DNA of 39,862 nt from an uncultured Georgenia sp. (GTDB taxonomy: Bacteria; Actinomycetota; Actinomycetes; Actinomycetales; Actinomycetaceae). This document shows positions 31,731 through 39,815 of the stretch, in pieces; within the stretch, counting starts at the first letter, position 1, and every line of letters starts with the position of its first letter. The notes under the pieces were generated by a model. That model was not told the origin of the DNA and searched no databases. It saw only the letters and a list, made by a program, of their open reading frames with translations. The stretch is from assembly GCF_937958535.1 (NCBI RefSeq), contig NZ_CALGNQ010000042.1:1-39862 (forward strand), given 5' to 3'. A program made the translations under genes and the position numbers.

Positions 31731-31760
31731 GTGAACCGGACGTGCCGCGGCGGGTACCCT
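31731..31760 (+). promoter_or_regulatory. Probable promoter of tRNA-Arg
   Basis: GTGAAC (31731-31736) and TACCCT (31755-31760) are 18 bases apart; the -10 ends 12 bases before the tRNA, a normal leader. Confidence 0.5.
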
Positions 31761-31772
31761 GGACCGTGGCCG

Positions 31773-31848
31773 GCCCCCGTAGCTCAGGGGATAGAGCACC
31801 GCTCTCCTAAAGCGGGTGTCACAGGTTCGAATCCTGTCGGGGGCGCCA
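31773..31848 (+). tRNA. tRNA-Arg (anticodon CCT)
   Basis: A complete cloverleaf: acceptor GCCCCCG (31773-31779) pairs with CGGGGGC (31838-31844); TAGCTCAGGGGATAGAGCA is the D arm; anticodon stem CCGCT/AGCGG encloses the loop CTCCTAA with anticodon CCT at 31806-31808; the T arm contains GGTTCGAATCC. Discriminator G and an encoded CCA (31846-31848) follow. It reads AGG codons. Confidence 0.97.
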
Positions 31849-31907
31849 GCACGACCTCAGCCCAGCTGTACCGGCCGGCCGGGTGTCGGCTGTGGGCCGG
31901 CCCGCCG

Positions 31908-32462
31908 TCAGGACGCGGCGAGGGCGCGGACCGCGCGCTCGAGGGTCGGGCGCACGTCCAGGGTGGGATCGACCGTGAGCCGGTGGAGGAGCAGGCCGTC
32001 GGCGAGCGCCATGACGGCCCGGGTGGCCGACGGGGGGTCGGGGATCCCGGCGTCCGTGACCAGGTGCTCGGTCCACCGCTCGAACTCCCGGCGCTGGCGG
32101 CGCAGCGGAGCGCCGAGCTCGGGGTCGCCGGCAAGCTCGAGGAAGAGGGCGTAGCGCGCCCGGGTGCGGGCGGCGAAGGGCCCGGTCTGCAGCTCGAGCA
32201 TGGCCGACAGTCCCGCGACGAACGCCTCGAGGCCCGTCATCCGGGGCAGGGCGTCGGGATGGAAGTCGGCGCGCTCGCGCTCGGCGAGCCAGTCGACCAC
32301 GCCGGCGAGCAGCGCCCGCCGGGTGCGGAACCAGTTCGACGTGGAGCCCGGAGGCAGGCCGGCCCGCGCGTCGACGCGGGCGTGGGTCAGCGCACGCACG
32401 CCCTTCTCGCCGAGCAGCTCCACTGCTGCGTCGAGCGCCCGGACCTTCGTGGGTGGGGGCAT
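31908..32462 (-). CDS. TetR-family regulator
   Basis: A 184-residue TetR-type repressor. The N-terminal helix-turn-helix is in ALDAAVELLGEKGVRALTHARVD followed by AGLPPGSTSNWFRTRRALL, the usual recognition helix region; the C-terminal two-thirds is an all-helical ligand domain. The ATG at 32462 is best placed nine bases after GGAGG; in-frame starts at 32468 and 32471 are too close to it. It diverges from an epoxide-hydrolase-like gene over a palindrome, so it probably controls that gene and itself. Ligand unknown. Confidence 0.88.
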   Translation of the reverse strand: MPPPTKVRALDAAVELLGEKGVRALTHARVDARAGLPPGSTSNWFRTRRALLAGVVDWLAERERADFHPDALPRMTGLEAFVAGLSAMLELQTGPFAARTRARYALFLELAGDPELGAPLRRQRREFERWTEHLVTDAGIPDPPSATRAVMALADGLLLHRLTVDPTLDVRPTLERAVRALAAS

Positions 32463-32483
32463 CGACATCACCCTCCTCGAGGT

Positions 32484-32501
32484 CTACTATGAAGATAGTA
32501 G
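32484..32501. promoter_or_regulatory. TetR-type operator CTACTAT-N4-ATAGTAG
   Basis: Perfect 7-bp arms separated by GAAG, centred between the divergent TetR and hydrolase genes. Each arm includes a TACTAT hexamer that fits a -10 for the gene it faces, so the regulator would cover both promoters. Confidence 0.78.
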
Positions 32502-32524
32502 GACATCCAGTGGAGGAGGCCGCC

Positions 32525-33424
32525 ATGGCCACGTCCGAGTCCGCGGCGAGGGGCACCGTCGACGCCTCCCCGCCCCTGCCCGACGCCCCCGGCTTCGAGC
32601 ACCGCGTCGTCGCGACGCCGGGCCTGCGCACGCACCTCGCCGTCATCGGTGAGGGCGAGCCCGTGGTGCTGCTCCACGGGTTCCCCCAGCACTGGTGGCA
32701 GTGGCGCGCCGTGGCCCCCGTCCTCGCCGCGGCCGGCTACCGCGTGCTGTGCCCCGACCTGCGCGGGGCGGGCTGGACCGTCGCGGACGACCCTCGGATC
32801 GGGCGCGAGACCCGCCTGCACGACCTGCTCGCGCTCCTCGACGCCCTCGGTCTCGGGCGGGTCCACCTCGTCCCCCACGACATGGGCGCCGTGACCGCGA
32901 TGCAGCTGTCCTACGACCACCCCGAGCGGGTGCGGGCAGCGGTGCAGCTCTCGGTGCCGCCGGCGTTCATGACGTTCAGCCCGAAGGTCCTCCCCGGCTT
33001 CCGCCACCTGCCCCCGTTCGTCTGGCACCGCCCCGGAGCGTCGCTGCGCGGCACCTTCTCCCCGGAGTACGTCGCCCACCCGATGGCGGAGGAGGTCCTC
33101 GCCGCCCACCTCGCGCCGATGACCCGGCCGCAGGTCGACGCCGCGGTCCGCCCGCTCACCCGGCGCGTGGTCCTTGCCGAGGGGCTGCGGATGGCGCGCG
33201 GCGTCTACCGCCGCCGGCGGCTCACGGTGCCCACCCTCTTCGTCTTCGGCCGCCGTGACCGCTACTGGAACGAGGAGGTCATGGCGGTCGTCTGCCGCCG
33301 GCCGGAGCGGTACGCGGACCGGACCGAGCTCGCCCACGTCCCCGACGCGTCGCACTTCATCACCGACGACGCTCCGTCAGCCGTCGCCGAGCTCGCCCTG
33401 GACTGGTTCGCCCGGGCCGCTTGA
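32525..33424 (+). CDS. Epoxide hydrolase/haloalkane dehalogenase-like alpha/beta hydrolase
   Basis: A 299-residue alpha/beta hydrolase. HGFPQHWWQWR is the oxyanion HGFP motif of the epoxide hydrolase/dehalogenase branch, and the nucleophile is Asp119 in VPHDMGAV rather than Ser, as in that branch. The acid region is FVFGRRDRYW and the catalytic His is in VPDASHFITDD. The ATG at 32525 follows GGAGGAGG. It diverges from a TetR gene with a shared operator and is probably induced by a small organic compound. Epoxide versus other ester or halide substrate is not determined; the cap tyrosines were not assigned. Confidence 0.85.
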   Translation: MATSESAARGTVDASPPLPDAPGFEHRVVATPGLRTHLAVIGEGEPVVLLHGFPQHWWQWRAVAPVLAAAGYRVLCPDLRGAGWTVADDPRIGRETRLHDLLALLDALGLGRVHLVPHDMGAVTAMQLSYDHPERVRAAVQLSVPPAFMTFSPKVLPGFRHLPPFVWHRPGASLRGTFSPEYVAHPMAEEVLAAHLAPMTRPQVDAAVRPLTRRVVLAEGLRMARGVYRRRRLTVPTLFVFGRRDRYWNEEVMAVVCRRPERYADRTELAHVPDASHFITDDAPSAVAELALDWFARAA

Positions 33425-33449
33425 ACGGGCGGCGCCCGACGGCCCCGCC

Positions 33450-33466
33450 CGGTGACCGGGTCACCG
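33450..33466. repeat. 17-bp palindrome in the convergent gap
   Basis: CGGTGACC-G-GGTCACCG is a perfect palindrome between the ends of the hydrolase gene and the convergent YihY-type gene. It might end both transcripts, but there is almost no loop and no T-run. Confidence 0.4.
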
Positions 33467-33492
33467 CCGTCGACCTGGACCGCACCGTGTCC

Positions 33493-34470
33493 TCACCCCG
33501 GAGGTGGGCCGGCCGGGTGCGGCGGCACGTCGTCGGCGACGACGGCGCCGCGCTCACCCGGCGGCCGCTCCGCGCCCACGGTCGAGTCGCGCGTGGTCTG
33601 CCGCTCCGCCTCGGCGTTGACGGCGGCACCGAGGACCACCAGGAGCACGGTGAGCCAGAGCCACAGCATGCTGATCGCCACCCCGGCGAGCGAGCCGTAC
33701 ATGCGCTCGTAGGTGCCCAGCCGCTGGACGTAGGCGAACAGCCCGGCGGAGACGGCGAGCCACAGCAGCGTGGTCACGGCGGCGCCGCCGCTCACCCACC
33801 GCCACTTGGCGCGGCCGTGCCGGTCCGGGGCGAACCGGTAGAGCACCGCGAGCGCCAGCGCCATGAGCGCGGCGAGCACCACCCACGCCGCGGCCAGGGC
33901 GAGCGTCCGCAGCCAGCCCGGGGCACCCGCCAGGGCTCGGGAGACCTGTGCGGTCCCGGCGATCACCGTGCCGACGACCACCGCCCCGCCGAGGACGAAG
34001 GCCAGCGCCAGCCCGGTCCGGTGCAGCAGCGGGCGCGTCTCCGCCTCCCGGTAGGCGAGGGTGAGGGCGTCGATGAGGAACGCCGCGGCGGTCGTCGCGG
34101 TGCCCAGGGCGACGGCGAGCGCGAGCATCCCGCGCGAGGTGAGCAGCTGCGTCGAGGCCTCGGTGACGGTGACCAGCTGGTCGCGCAGCACCTCGCCGAG
34201 GGCGGGGGGCAGCACACCGACCACCCCGGCGAGGTGGTCGCGCGCCTGCTCCGGGGAGTTGACGGCGCCGTACACCGACAGCGCGGCGAGCAGCACCGGC
34301 GCGATCGACAGCACGGCGAAGAAGGCGACGCCGGCGCTCAGTGCCGCGAACCGGTCGGCGACCACCCGTGCGGCCACCCGGCGCACGATCTGCACCCAGC
34401 CGCGCCACGGGATCTGGTGCGGCGCGTCGGCCCGGGCGCCGGGGACGCCCAGTGCCCGCTCGCGAGCCAT
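33493..34470 (-). CDS. YihY/BrkB-family (UPF0761) membrane protein
   Basis: A 325-residue inner-membrane protein with about six helices. The family signature is clear: DRFAALSAGVAFFAVLSIAP near the start and GTYERMYGSLAGVAISMLW close to the end, followed by GAAVNAEAE. A polar, Pro-rich C-terminal tail of about 40 residues follows. Members are widespread; no biochemical activity is established. The ATG at 34470 is preceded by GGGGG. It faces away from a large helicase-like gene over a hairpin-containing gap. Confidence 0.88.
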   Translation of the reverse strand: MARERALGVPGARADAPHQIPWRGWVQIVRRVAARVVADRFAALSAGVAFFAVLSIAPVLLAALSVYGAVNSPEQARDHLAGVVGVLPPALGEVLRDQLVTVTEASTQLLTSRGMLALAVALGTATTAAAFLIDALTLAYREAETRPLLHRTGLALAFVLGGAVVVGTVIAGTAQVSRALAGAPGWLRTLALAAAWVVLAALMALALAVLYRFAPDRHGRAKWRWVSGGAAVTTLLWLAVSAGLFAYVQRLGTYERMYGSLAGVAISMLWLWLTVLLVVLGAAVNAEAERQTTRDSTVGAERPPGERGAVVADDVPPHPAGPPPG

Positions 34471-34589
34471 GCCCCCAGTGTTGCCGTGGCCCGTGGAGGC
34501 GGCACCCGGGGTCCTCCGACTTCCGTACCAGACACGCCCGAAAAGCCGGACTTGCTTCTGGCACGAAAGTGCGACATGCTTCCGTCTCG

Positions 34590-34628
34590 TAGGGCGTGAC
34601 GCCTGCCCCCCGTGTGCGTCACGCCCTA
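34590..34628. repeat. Perfect 13-bp-arm inverted repeat in a divergent gap
   Basis: TAGGGCGTGACGC (34590-34602) and GCGTCACGCCCTA (34616-34628) are exact reverse complements around 13 bases. Both flanking genes start outward from here, so it is not the terminator of either. A small GCAC-GAAA-GTGC hairpin (34561-34572) and three similar GACNTGCTTCYG-type words (from about 34517, 34550 and 34573) lie just before it. Confidence 0.8.
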
Positions 34629-34698
34629 TCCCATTTCTTGGGGCGGGAATCTCACTCCGCCCGCGGCGGGTCGCGCCGGTCGACGAGCGCCCGCTGGT

Positions 34699-34704
34699 TA
34701 GCGT
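34699..34704 (+). promoter_or_regulatory. Minus-ten hexamer of a probably leaderless helicase-like gene
   Basis: TAGCGT matches TANNNT and ends six bases before the ATG at 34711; no ribosome binding site is present. Transcription would begin at the start codon. Confidence 0.5.
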
Positions 34705-34710
34705 GGGTGA

Positions 34711-37700
34711 ATGGCCCCTTCAGCGCTCTTCGCCCGCCCTCCCGCGGCACCTCGCCGCAGCGGGGGACAGGGACCGGTCGGGCTCGCCGCCCGCCGCGAC
34801 GATGACGAGTCTGTCGACGAGGTCGTGACGAGCAGGACCGCACGCGAACGTGCCGTCGAGGACGCCGCCCAGGAGTGGCGCGACCGCCTCATCGCCCTCA
34901 GCGGCGCCAGTGCGCTGTCCGACGTCGGCCTCCTCGGGGAGGCCGTCATCGACCTCACCGCCGCCCACCCCTCGGGGATCGCCCAGCTGTACGCGGGCCG
35001 GGCCACCCGGCTGTCCAACCTCGTGCGCGAGGGAGGCGCGCTGGTCTCCGCCCGCCGGGCCGCCCGCACCGTGCTGGCCCGTACCGACGAGCTCGCCCAG
35101 CGCTACGGCATCGCCCCCACCTACCTCGCCGCCGGCATCGCCACCTGGACCGAGACCCCGCGTCCCACCCCGGTGCCCGGCACCGACGACGACGCCGCCC
35201 CGGAGGACGTCACCCCCGAGCCGCGGACCATCCGGGCCCCGGTGCTGCTGCGGCCGGTGCGTCTCACCTCGAACGGCGGCCAGGTCGCCGACCTGGAGCT
35301 CCAGCTCGAGCCGGCCGTGGACGTCAACTCCGTCCTCGTGCGCGCCCTGCGCTCCCGCGGGGTGAGCGTGGACGCCCACGCCCTCGCGGCCGGTGCCCTG
35401 ACGCCCGACGGCTTCTCCCCGCGCGCCGCACTCGCCCGGCTCACCCTCCTCGGGGAGCAGCACCTGCCCGACTTCACGCTCGAGGACCGGGTCCTCATCG
35501 GCCCGTTCGTCCACCCCGGACAGGTGCTCGTCGACGACCTCGAGGCGATGCACGACCACCTCGTCGCCCACGACGTCGTCGCCGCCCTCGCCGGCGTCCC
35601 GGAGGCGCGCGAGGTCCTCGCCCGGCCGCTGCCCGAGCCGGTCGGTGCCGACCGCGCACCGCAGACCGAGCGCGGCGTGGGCGACCTCGACCCGGACCAG
35701 CAGCGCGTCGTCGACGCCGTCACCGCCGGCACCGACCTGTTCATCGACGCGCCCCCCGGCGCCGACGTCCCGGCCACCCTCGCCGCGGTGCTCGCCGACG
35801 CCGTCGCCTCCGGACGGCGGGTGCTCTACGTGCCCGGCACCCGCCGGGTGGGTCGTGCGCTCGTCGAGGAGCTCGACCGGCTGGGCCTGCGCGACCTCGT
35901 CCTCGACCTCGCCACCGACCCCGGCTGGCGCGCCGGCGCACCCGAGGAGCTGCGTGCCGGGCTCCACGCCGTCGCGCCCCCGAGCCAGGTGGAGCAGGTG
36001 CGCGCCGTCCGCGCCGAGCTCGTCGACGTGCGCCGCCGGCTCGCCGGCTACGTGGAGGCGCTGCACACCGTGCGCGAGCCGTGGGGCTGCTCGGCCCACG
36101 CCGCCCTCCAGGCGCTGGCCGAGCTCACCGCCGCGCGTCCCGGCCCCCGCACCGAGGTGCGGCTCTCCTCCGACACCGTCCGCGAGCTCGTCGGCGAGCG
36201 GCGCGAGCACGCCCGCGAGCGCCTCGTCCGGGCCGCGAGCCTGGGCGCCTTCGAGCTGCGGCCCCACGACACCCCCTGGTACGGCGCCCGCCTGGAGAGC
36301 GCGGCCGCCGCCCGCGACGCCCTGGAGCGCACCCAACGGCTCGGGGCGCTGGAGCTGCCCAAGGTGCTCGACGACGTGGAGCGCACCGCCCGCGAGACCG
36401 GTGTGACCAGGGCCGGCACCCTGCGGGAGTGGCTCGAGCAGCTGCAGATGCTCGACGGCGTCCGCCTCGCCCTCGACGTCTTCGTCCCGCAGGTCTTCGA
36501 GCGCTCCGCCGCGGACATGATCGTCGCCACGGCCACCCGCGCGTGGCGCAAGGAGCAGGGCGTGACCATGCCCGGCGGCACCCGCCGTCGGCTGCGCAAG
36601 CAGGCCAAGGACCTGCTGCGGCCCGGGCGACCGGTCCCCGACATCCACGCCGAGCTCGTCCACGTCCAGAAGCAGCGCGACATCTGGCGCCGGCACTGCC
36701 CCGGCGGGGGCTGGCCGCGTGTGCCCGAGGGCCTGTCCGACATGGCCCGCCACGCCCGGGCCGTGGAGGAGGACGTCGCCGCGCTGCAGGACGTCGTCGG
36801 CTCCGGCGCCGGGAAGCCGGACCTCTTCGACCTCCCGCTCGAGGAGCTCGCCTCCTTCATGGAGGCCCTCGGCAGCGACGGCGAGGCGCTGCGCCTCATG
36901 CCCGAGCGCACCGCCGTCGTCGCCGAGCTCGAGGCGCTCGGCCTGGGCGAGCTCGTCGCCGACCTGCGCGAGCGGCGGGTCCCCGCCGCCCTGGCACCGG
37001 CCGAGCTCGACCTCGCCTGGTGGGCCTCCGTGCTGGAGGACATCCTGCGTACGGACCCCGCGCTGGCGGGGTACGACGGCCCCGCGCTCGTCGCGCTCGC
37101 CGAGCGCTTCCGGCGGCTGGACGCCGAGCACGTCGCCACCCTGCCCACCCCGGTGCGGCGGGCCGTCGTCCGTCGGCTCGAGCACCTCGTGCGCGACCGC
37201 CGGGAGGAGGCCGCTCAGCTCGAGCAGGAGCTGGCCGCCGGCCGCGGCGCCGACCTGCGCCGGATCTACGCCCGGCACCCCGAGCTCGTCGGGGCGATCC
37301 GGCCCGGCTGGGTGGTGCCCCCGGTCCTCGTGCCGCAGCTGCTCCCACCCACCAGGTGCGTCGACCTCGTCATCCTCGACGGCGTCCACCACCTGCCCAC
37401 CGAGCAGGCGGTCGGGGCGATCACCCGCGGCAGCCAGGTCGTCCTCGTCGGCGACTCGCGCCGCGGCGGCGAGGGCCTGGTCGCCGAGCTGTCGCCGCTG
37501 CTGCCCGGCCTGACCCTGCCCACCGACCGCGCCGAGCGGGAGGAGTCGATCGCCGCGTTCCTCGCCCGGCACGGGTACGCCGACGTCATCCGCCCGGTCC
37601 CCGGCCCGCCCGCCCCGGACCGGATCACTCTCGACCTCGTCGAGGGCTTCGGGATGCCGGCCCCCGGCGCCGACGCCGTCGAGAGCGTCCAGGCGGAGGT

Positions 37701-38874
37701 GGACCGTGTCGTCGACCTCGTCATCGAGCACGCGCTGACCACGCCGGAGCGCTCGCTGGCCGTCATCGCGCTCAACGCGCGGCACGCCGACCGGGTGCGG
37801 GAGGCGGTGATCTCCGCCGTCTCGGGCAGCCCGGCGGTCGCGGAGTTCTTCGCCGCCGACAAGGAGGAGCCCTTCGTCGTCGTGGACGCGGACGGTGCCG
37901 GCGGGCTGCGCCGCGACACCGTGGTCCTCACCCTCGGGTACGCCAAGACCCCGCACGGACGGGTGCTGCACAACTTCGGCGCGGTGAGCGGCCCCGACGG
38001 CAAGGCCTGCCTCATCGACGCCCTGGACGCCGTGCGGGAGCGGCTCGTCGTCGTCTCCTGCATCGGCCCCGGCGAGATCGACCGCGACCGGCTCCACCAG
38101 CCCGGCCCGCTGCTCCTCGCCGACCTCATCGACTGGGCGGCCGCCCCGCAGGCGTCCGTGCACACGACACCCGCCGGTGCGGCCCCCGACCCGCTGCTCG
38201 TCGACCTCGCCGAGCGGCTGTGGCGGCTCGGCCTGACCGTCGTGCCGCAGTACGGTGTCGACGGCGGGGTGCGCATCCCGCTCGCCATCGGGCACCCGGA
38301 CCTGCCGGGCGAGCTCCTCGTCGCCGTGCTCACCGACGACGCCGACTACGTCGCCGAGCCGAACCTGCGGCGCCGCGAGCGGCACTGGGTGCAGCGGCTC
38401 GTCTCCCGCGGGTGGAAGGTCCACATGGCCTTCTCCACCGCCGTGTTCATGGACCCCCAGCGTGAGGCGCAGACGATCCTGTCCCTCGTGCTCGACGTCG
38501 TCGGCGAGCGGCGTGCCACGGGCCGTGCCCGCAGTGCCGCGGCGGCGCCCCCGGTCGAGCTCGAGGACGCGCCGCAGGAGCCGGCACCGGAGGCCGGAGA
38601 GCTCACCGGGCCCGGCGCCACGGACGCCGCGGCCGAGCCGGCGGGTGACCCCGCCCCGCGGGAGCGGGGACCGCGCCCGGCCGTCACGCCGGGCCAGCCC
38701 ATCGGCGCCTACTCCGACGACGAGCTGGACGACCTCGCCGCGTGGATCGAGTCCGACGGCCTGCCGCGGGACGAGTCCGCCCTGGTCGAGGCGCTGCGCG
38801 AGGAGCTCGGACTCACCCGCCGCGGCGTCGACGTCGACGGGGTGCTCCGCGCCGTCGCCGCCCGGCGCCGATGA
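34711..38874 (+). CDS. Degenerate superfamily 1 helicase-like protein with REase-like C-terminus
   Basis: A 1387-residue protein with the layout of large SF1/Upf1-type helicases with a C-terminal MTES_1575-like nuclease domain. QQRVVDAVTAGTDLFIDAPPG (about 331-351) is where Walker A is expected, but the following residues ADVPAT lack the lysine (GKT). The DExx region reads VILDGVHHLP (about 886-895), without the usual Glu. LVVVSCIGPGEIDRDRL (about 1117) is a helicase VI-like block. The nuclease-like domain (about 1162-1260) keeps GLTVVPQYGV, GW and FMDP, but RID reads RIP and the ECDG region reads LTDD. Residues 1270-1340 are a disordered acidic stretch. Both ATPase and nuclease therefore seem inactive, pointing to a structural or regulatory role. 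Stop overlaps the next ATG. Confidence 0.72.
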   Translation: MAPSALFARPPAAPRRSGGQGPVGLAARRDDDESVDEVVTSRTARERAVEDAAQEWRDRLIALSGASALSDVGLLGEAVIDLTAAHPSGIAQLYAGRATRLSNLVREGGALVSARRAARTVLARTDELAQRYGIAPTYLAAGIATWTETPRPTPVPGTDDDAAPEDVTPEPRTIRAPVLLRPVRLTSNGGQVADLELQLEPAVDVNSVLVRALRSRGVSVDAHALAAGALTPDGFSPRAALARLTLLGEQHLPDFTLEDRVLIGPFVHPGQVLVDDLEAMHDHLVAHDVVAALAGVPEAREVLARPLPEPVGADRAPQTERGVGDLDPDQQRVVDAVTAGTDLFIDAPPGADVPATLAAVLADAVASGRRVLYVPGTRRVGRALVEELDRLGLRDLVLDLATDPGWRAGAPEELRAGLHAVAPPSQVEQVRAVRAELVDVRRRLAGYVEALHTVREPWGCSAHAALQALAELTAARPGPRTEVRLSSDTVRELVGERREHARERLVRAASLGAFELRPHDTPWYGARLESAAAARDALERTQRLGALELPKVLDDVERTARETGVTRAGTLREWLEQLQMLDGVRLALDVFVPQVFERSAADMIVATATRAWRKEQGVTMPGGTRRRLRKQAKDLLRPGRPVPDIHAELVHVQKQRDIWRRHCPGGGWPRVPEGLSDMARHARAVEEDVAALQDVVGSGAGKPDLFDLPLEELASFMEALGSDGEALRLMPERTAVVAELEALGLGELVADLRERRVPAALAPAELDLAWWASVLEDILRTDPALAGYDGPALVALAERFRRLDAEHVATLPTPVRRAVVRRLEHLVRDRREEAAQLEQELAAGRGADLRRIYARHPELVGAIRPGWVVPPVLVPQLLPPTRCVDLVILDGVHHLPTEQAVGAITRGSQVVLVGDSRRGGEGLVAELSPLLPGLTLPTDRAEREESIAAFLARHGYADVIRPVPGPPAPDRITLDLVEGFGMPAPGADAVESVQAEVDRVVDLVIEHALTTPERSLAVIALNARHADRVREAVISAVSGSPAVAEFFAADKEEPFVVVDADGAGGLRRDTVVLTLGYAKTPHGRVLHNFGAVSGPDGKACLIDALDAVRERLVVVSCIGPGEIDRDRLHQPGPLLLADLIDWAAAPQASVHTTPAGAAPDPLLVDLAERLWRLGLTVVPQYGVDGGVRIPLAIGHPDLPGELLVAVLTDDADYVAEPNLRRRERHWVQRLVSRGWKVHMAFSTAVFMDPQREAQTILSLVLDVVGERRATGRARSAAAAPPVELEDAPQEPAPEAGELTGPGATDAAAEPAGDPAPRERGPRPAVTPGQPIGAYSDDELDDLAAWIESDGLPRDESALVEALREELGLTRRGVDVDGVLRAVAARRR

Positions 38875-39140
38875 CCCGTCGGCGGCACCGCCGGGTCGTC
38901 GCGCCGACGACCCGGCTCGGGCCGAGCGAGGAGGGCCGGCTCATCCCGGCCGAGGCGGTCCCGCCCCGGCCGCCGCGGACCGAGGCCGAGCCGGCCGCCC
39001 CGCCGGAGGAGGCCGCCGCGGCGGCCGGTCCGGCGCTGCCCACCCGCGCCCGCGAGGACACCGACGAGGCCTGGGGCGAGCTGCCCGAGGGCTCCGACGA
39101 CGCCCGCTACCTGCGCGACCGGCCACCCCACTGGGGGTGA
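38871..39140 (+). CDS. Small acidic protein coupled to the helicase-like gene
   Basis: An 89-residue soluble protein: a basic start (MTRRRHRRV), a Pro/Ala/Glu-rich linker and a conserved-looking end DTDEAWGELPEGSDDARYL followed by RDRPPHWG. It starts at ATG 38871 inside the stop of the preceding gene (ATGA), so the two are translationally coupled. Similar short proteins with this end occur downstream of the same helicase-like gene in other actinobacteria, to my recollection; a partner role is likely but unproven. No known family name. Confidence 0.75.
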   Translation: MTRRRHRRVVAPTTRLGPSEEGRLIPAEAVPPRPPRTEAEPAAPPEEAAAAAGPALPTRAREDTDEAWGELPEGSDDARYLRDRPPHWG

Positions 39141-39158
39141 CGCCGGCCACAGTCGCGC

Positions 39159-39164
39159 TACTGT
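39159..39164 (+). promoter_or_regulatory. Minus-ten hexamer of mscL
   Basis: TACTGT lies 45 bases upstream of the mscL start in the only gap after the small acidic protein gene. Confidence 0.45.
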
Positions 39165-39209
39165 TCCCTTGCCCGGCCCGCGTTGGGGCCACCCGAGAGA
39201 GGAGCAGCC

Positions 39210-39608
39210 GTGCTCAAGGGATTCCGTGACTTCATCATGCGCGGGAACGTCATCGACCTCGCTGTCGCCGTCGTCATCGGCTCGGCGTTCGCCGCGATCG
39301 TCGACACCGTGGTCTCCAGCATCATCACCCCGGTCCTCAACGCCGCCGGCAGTGCCGAGGCCGGCCGACTGGGCTTCCACATCGTCGGCGGGCGGGACGA
39401 CACGTTCGTCGACCTCGCGGCCATCATCAACGCCGTCGTCGTCTTCCTCATCACGGCGGCGGTCGTCTACTTCATCTTCGTGCTGCCGATGAACAAGTTC
39501 CAGGAGCGGCGCAAGCGCGGCCAGGAGCCCGAACCGGAGGCTCCCGCCGAGGACGTCCTGCTGCTCCAGGAGATCCGCGACCTCCTCAAGACCCAGAGCC
39601 CCCGCTGA
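39210..39608 (+). CDS. mscL: Large-conductance mechanosensitive channel MscL
   Basis: A 132-residue pentameric channel subunit that opens under membrane tension to release osmolytes during hypo-osmotic shock. The N-terminal helix and TM1 are typical: FRDFIMRGNVIDLAVAVVIG, then AFAAIVDTVVSSIITP; TM2 is AIINAVVVFLITAAVVYFIF; the C-terminal helix ends EDVLLLQEIRDLLKTQ. The GTG at 39210 was chosen because GAGAGGAG lies just upstream and the protein then begins MLKGF as in the family; an earlier in-frame GTG-free start at 39183 has no binding site. A separate promoter is suggested. Confidence 0.95.
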   Translation: MLKGFRDFIMRGNVIDLAVAVVIGSAFAAIVDTVVSSIITPVLNAAGSAEAGRLGFHIVGGRDDTFVDLAAIINAVVVFLITAAVVYFIFVLPMNKFQERRKRGQEPEPEAPAEDVLLLQEIRDLLKTQSPR

Positions 39609-39663
39609 CCCGGCGAGCCGCGAGCCCGCAGCGCCGCGGGCCGGGGCACCGGCCTGGCCTGAC

Positions 39664-39707
39664 GCACCGCGGCGCGGGCCTGACCAGGCACACCGCGGGG
39701 CGGGCCT
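39664..39707. repeat. Imperfect tandem repeat downstream of mscL
   Basis: GCACCGCGGCGCGGGCCT (39664-39681) recurs as GCACACCGCGGGGCGGGCCT (39688-39707) at a 24-base step; further GGCGGGCCGCGCG copies lie near 39754 and 39776. The stretch from 39609 to 39815 holds no gene that I can support. Confidence 0.5.
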
Positions 39708-39815
39708 CGCCGGCGACCACGTGTCCCCGGGCAGGAGGCCCGGACGGCGCCTCGGCGGGCCGCGCGCTCGTCGCCGGCGGGCCGCGCGGACGCCCGGCAG
39801 CGCGTGAGCGGGCCC

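Noticed and set aside
33421..34599. 392-codon plus-strand frame beyond the hydrolase gene
   Set aside because: It lies antisense to the YihY-type gene, which has clear family motifs; the frame has no domain.
34590..34628. Terminator for a neighbouring gene
   Set aside because: Both neighbours start here and run outward, so neither transcript ends at this point.
34720..38424. 1234-codon minus-strand frame opposite the helicase-like gene
   Set aside because: Shadow of the plus-strand gene through codon bias; composition is Gly/Asp/Glu/Val-rich and no family pattern appears.
39609..39815. A gene after mscL
   Set aside because: Only repeats and stop-rich GC sequence are seen, with no start signal or known pattern.
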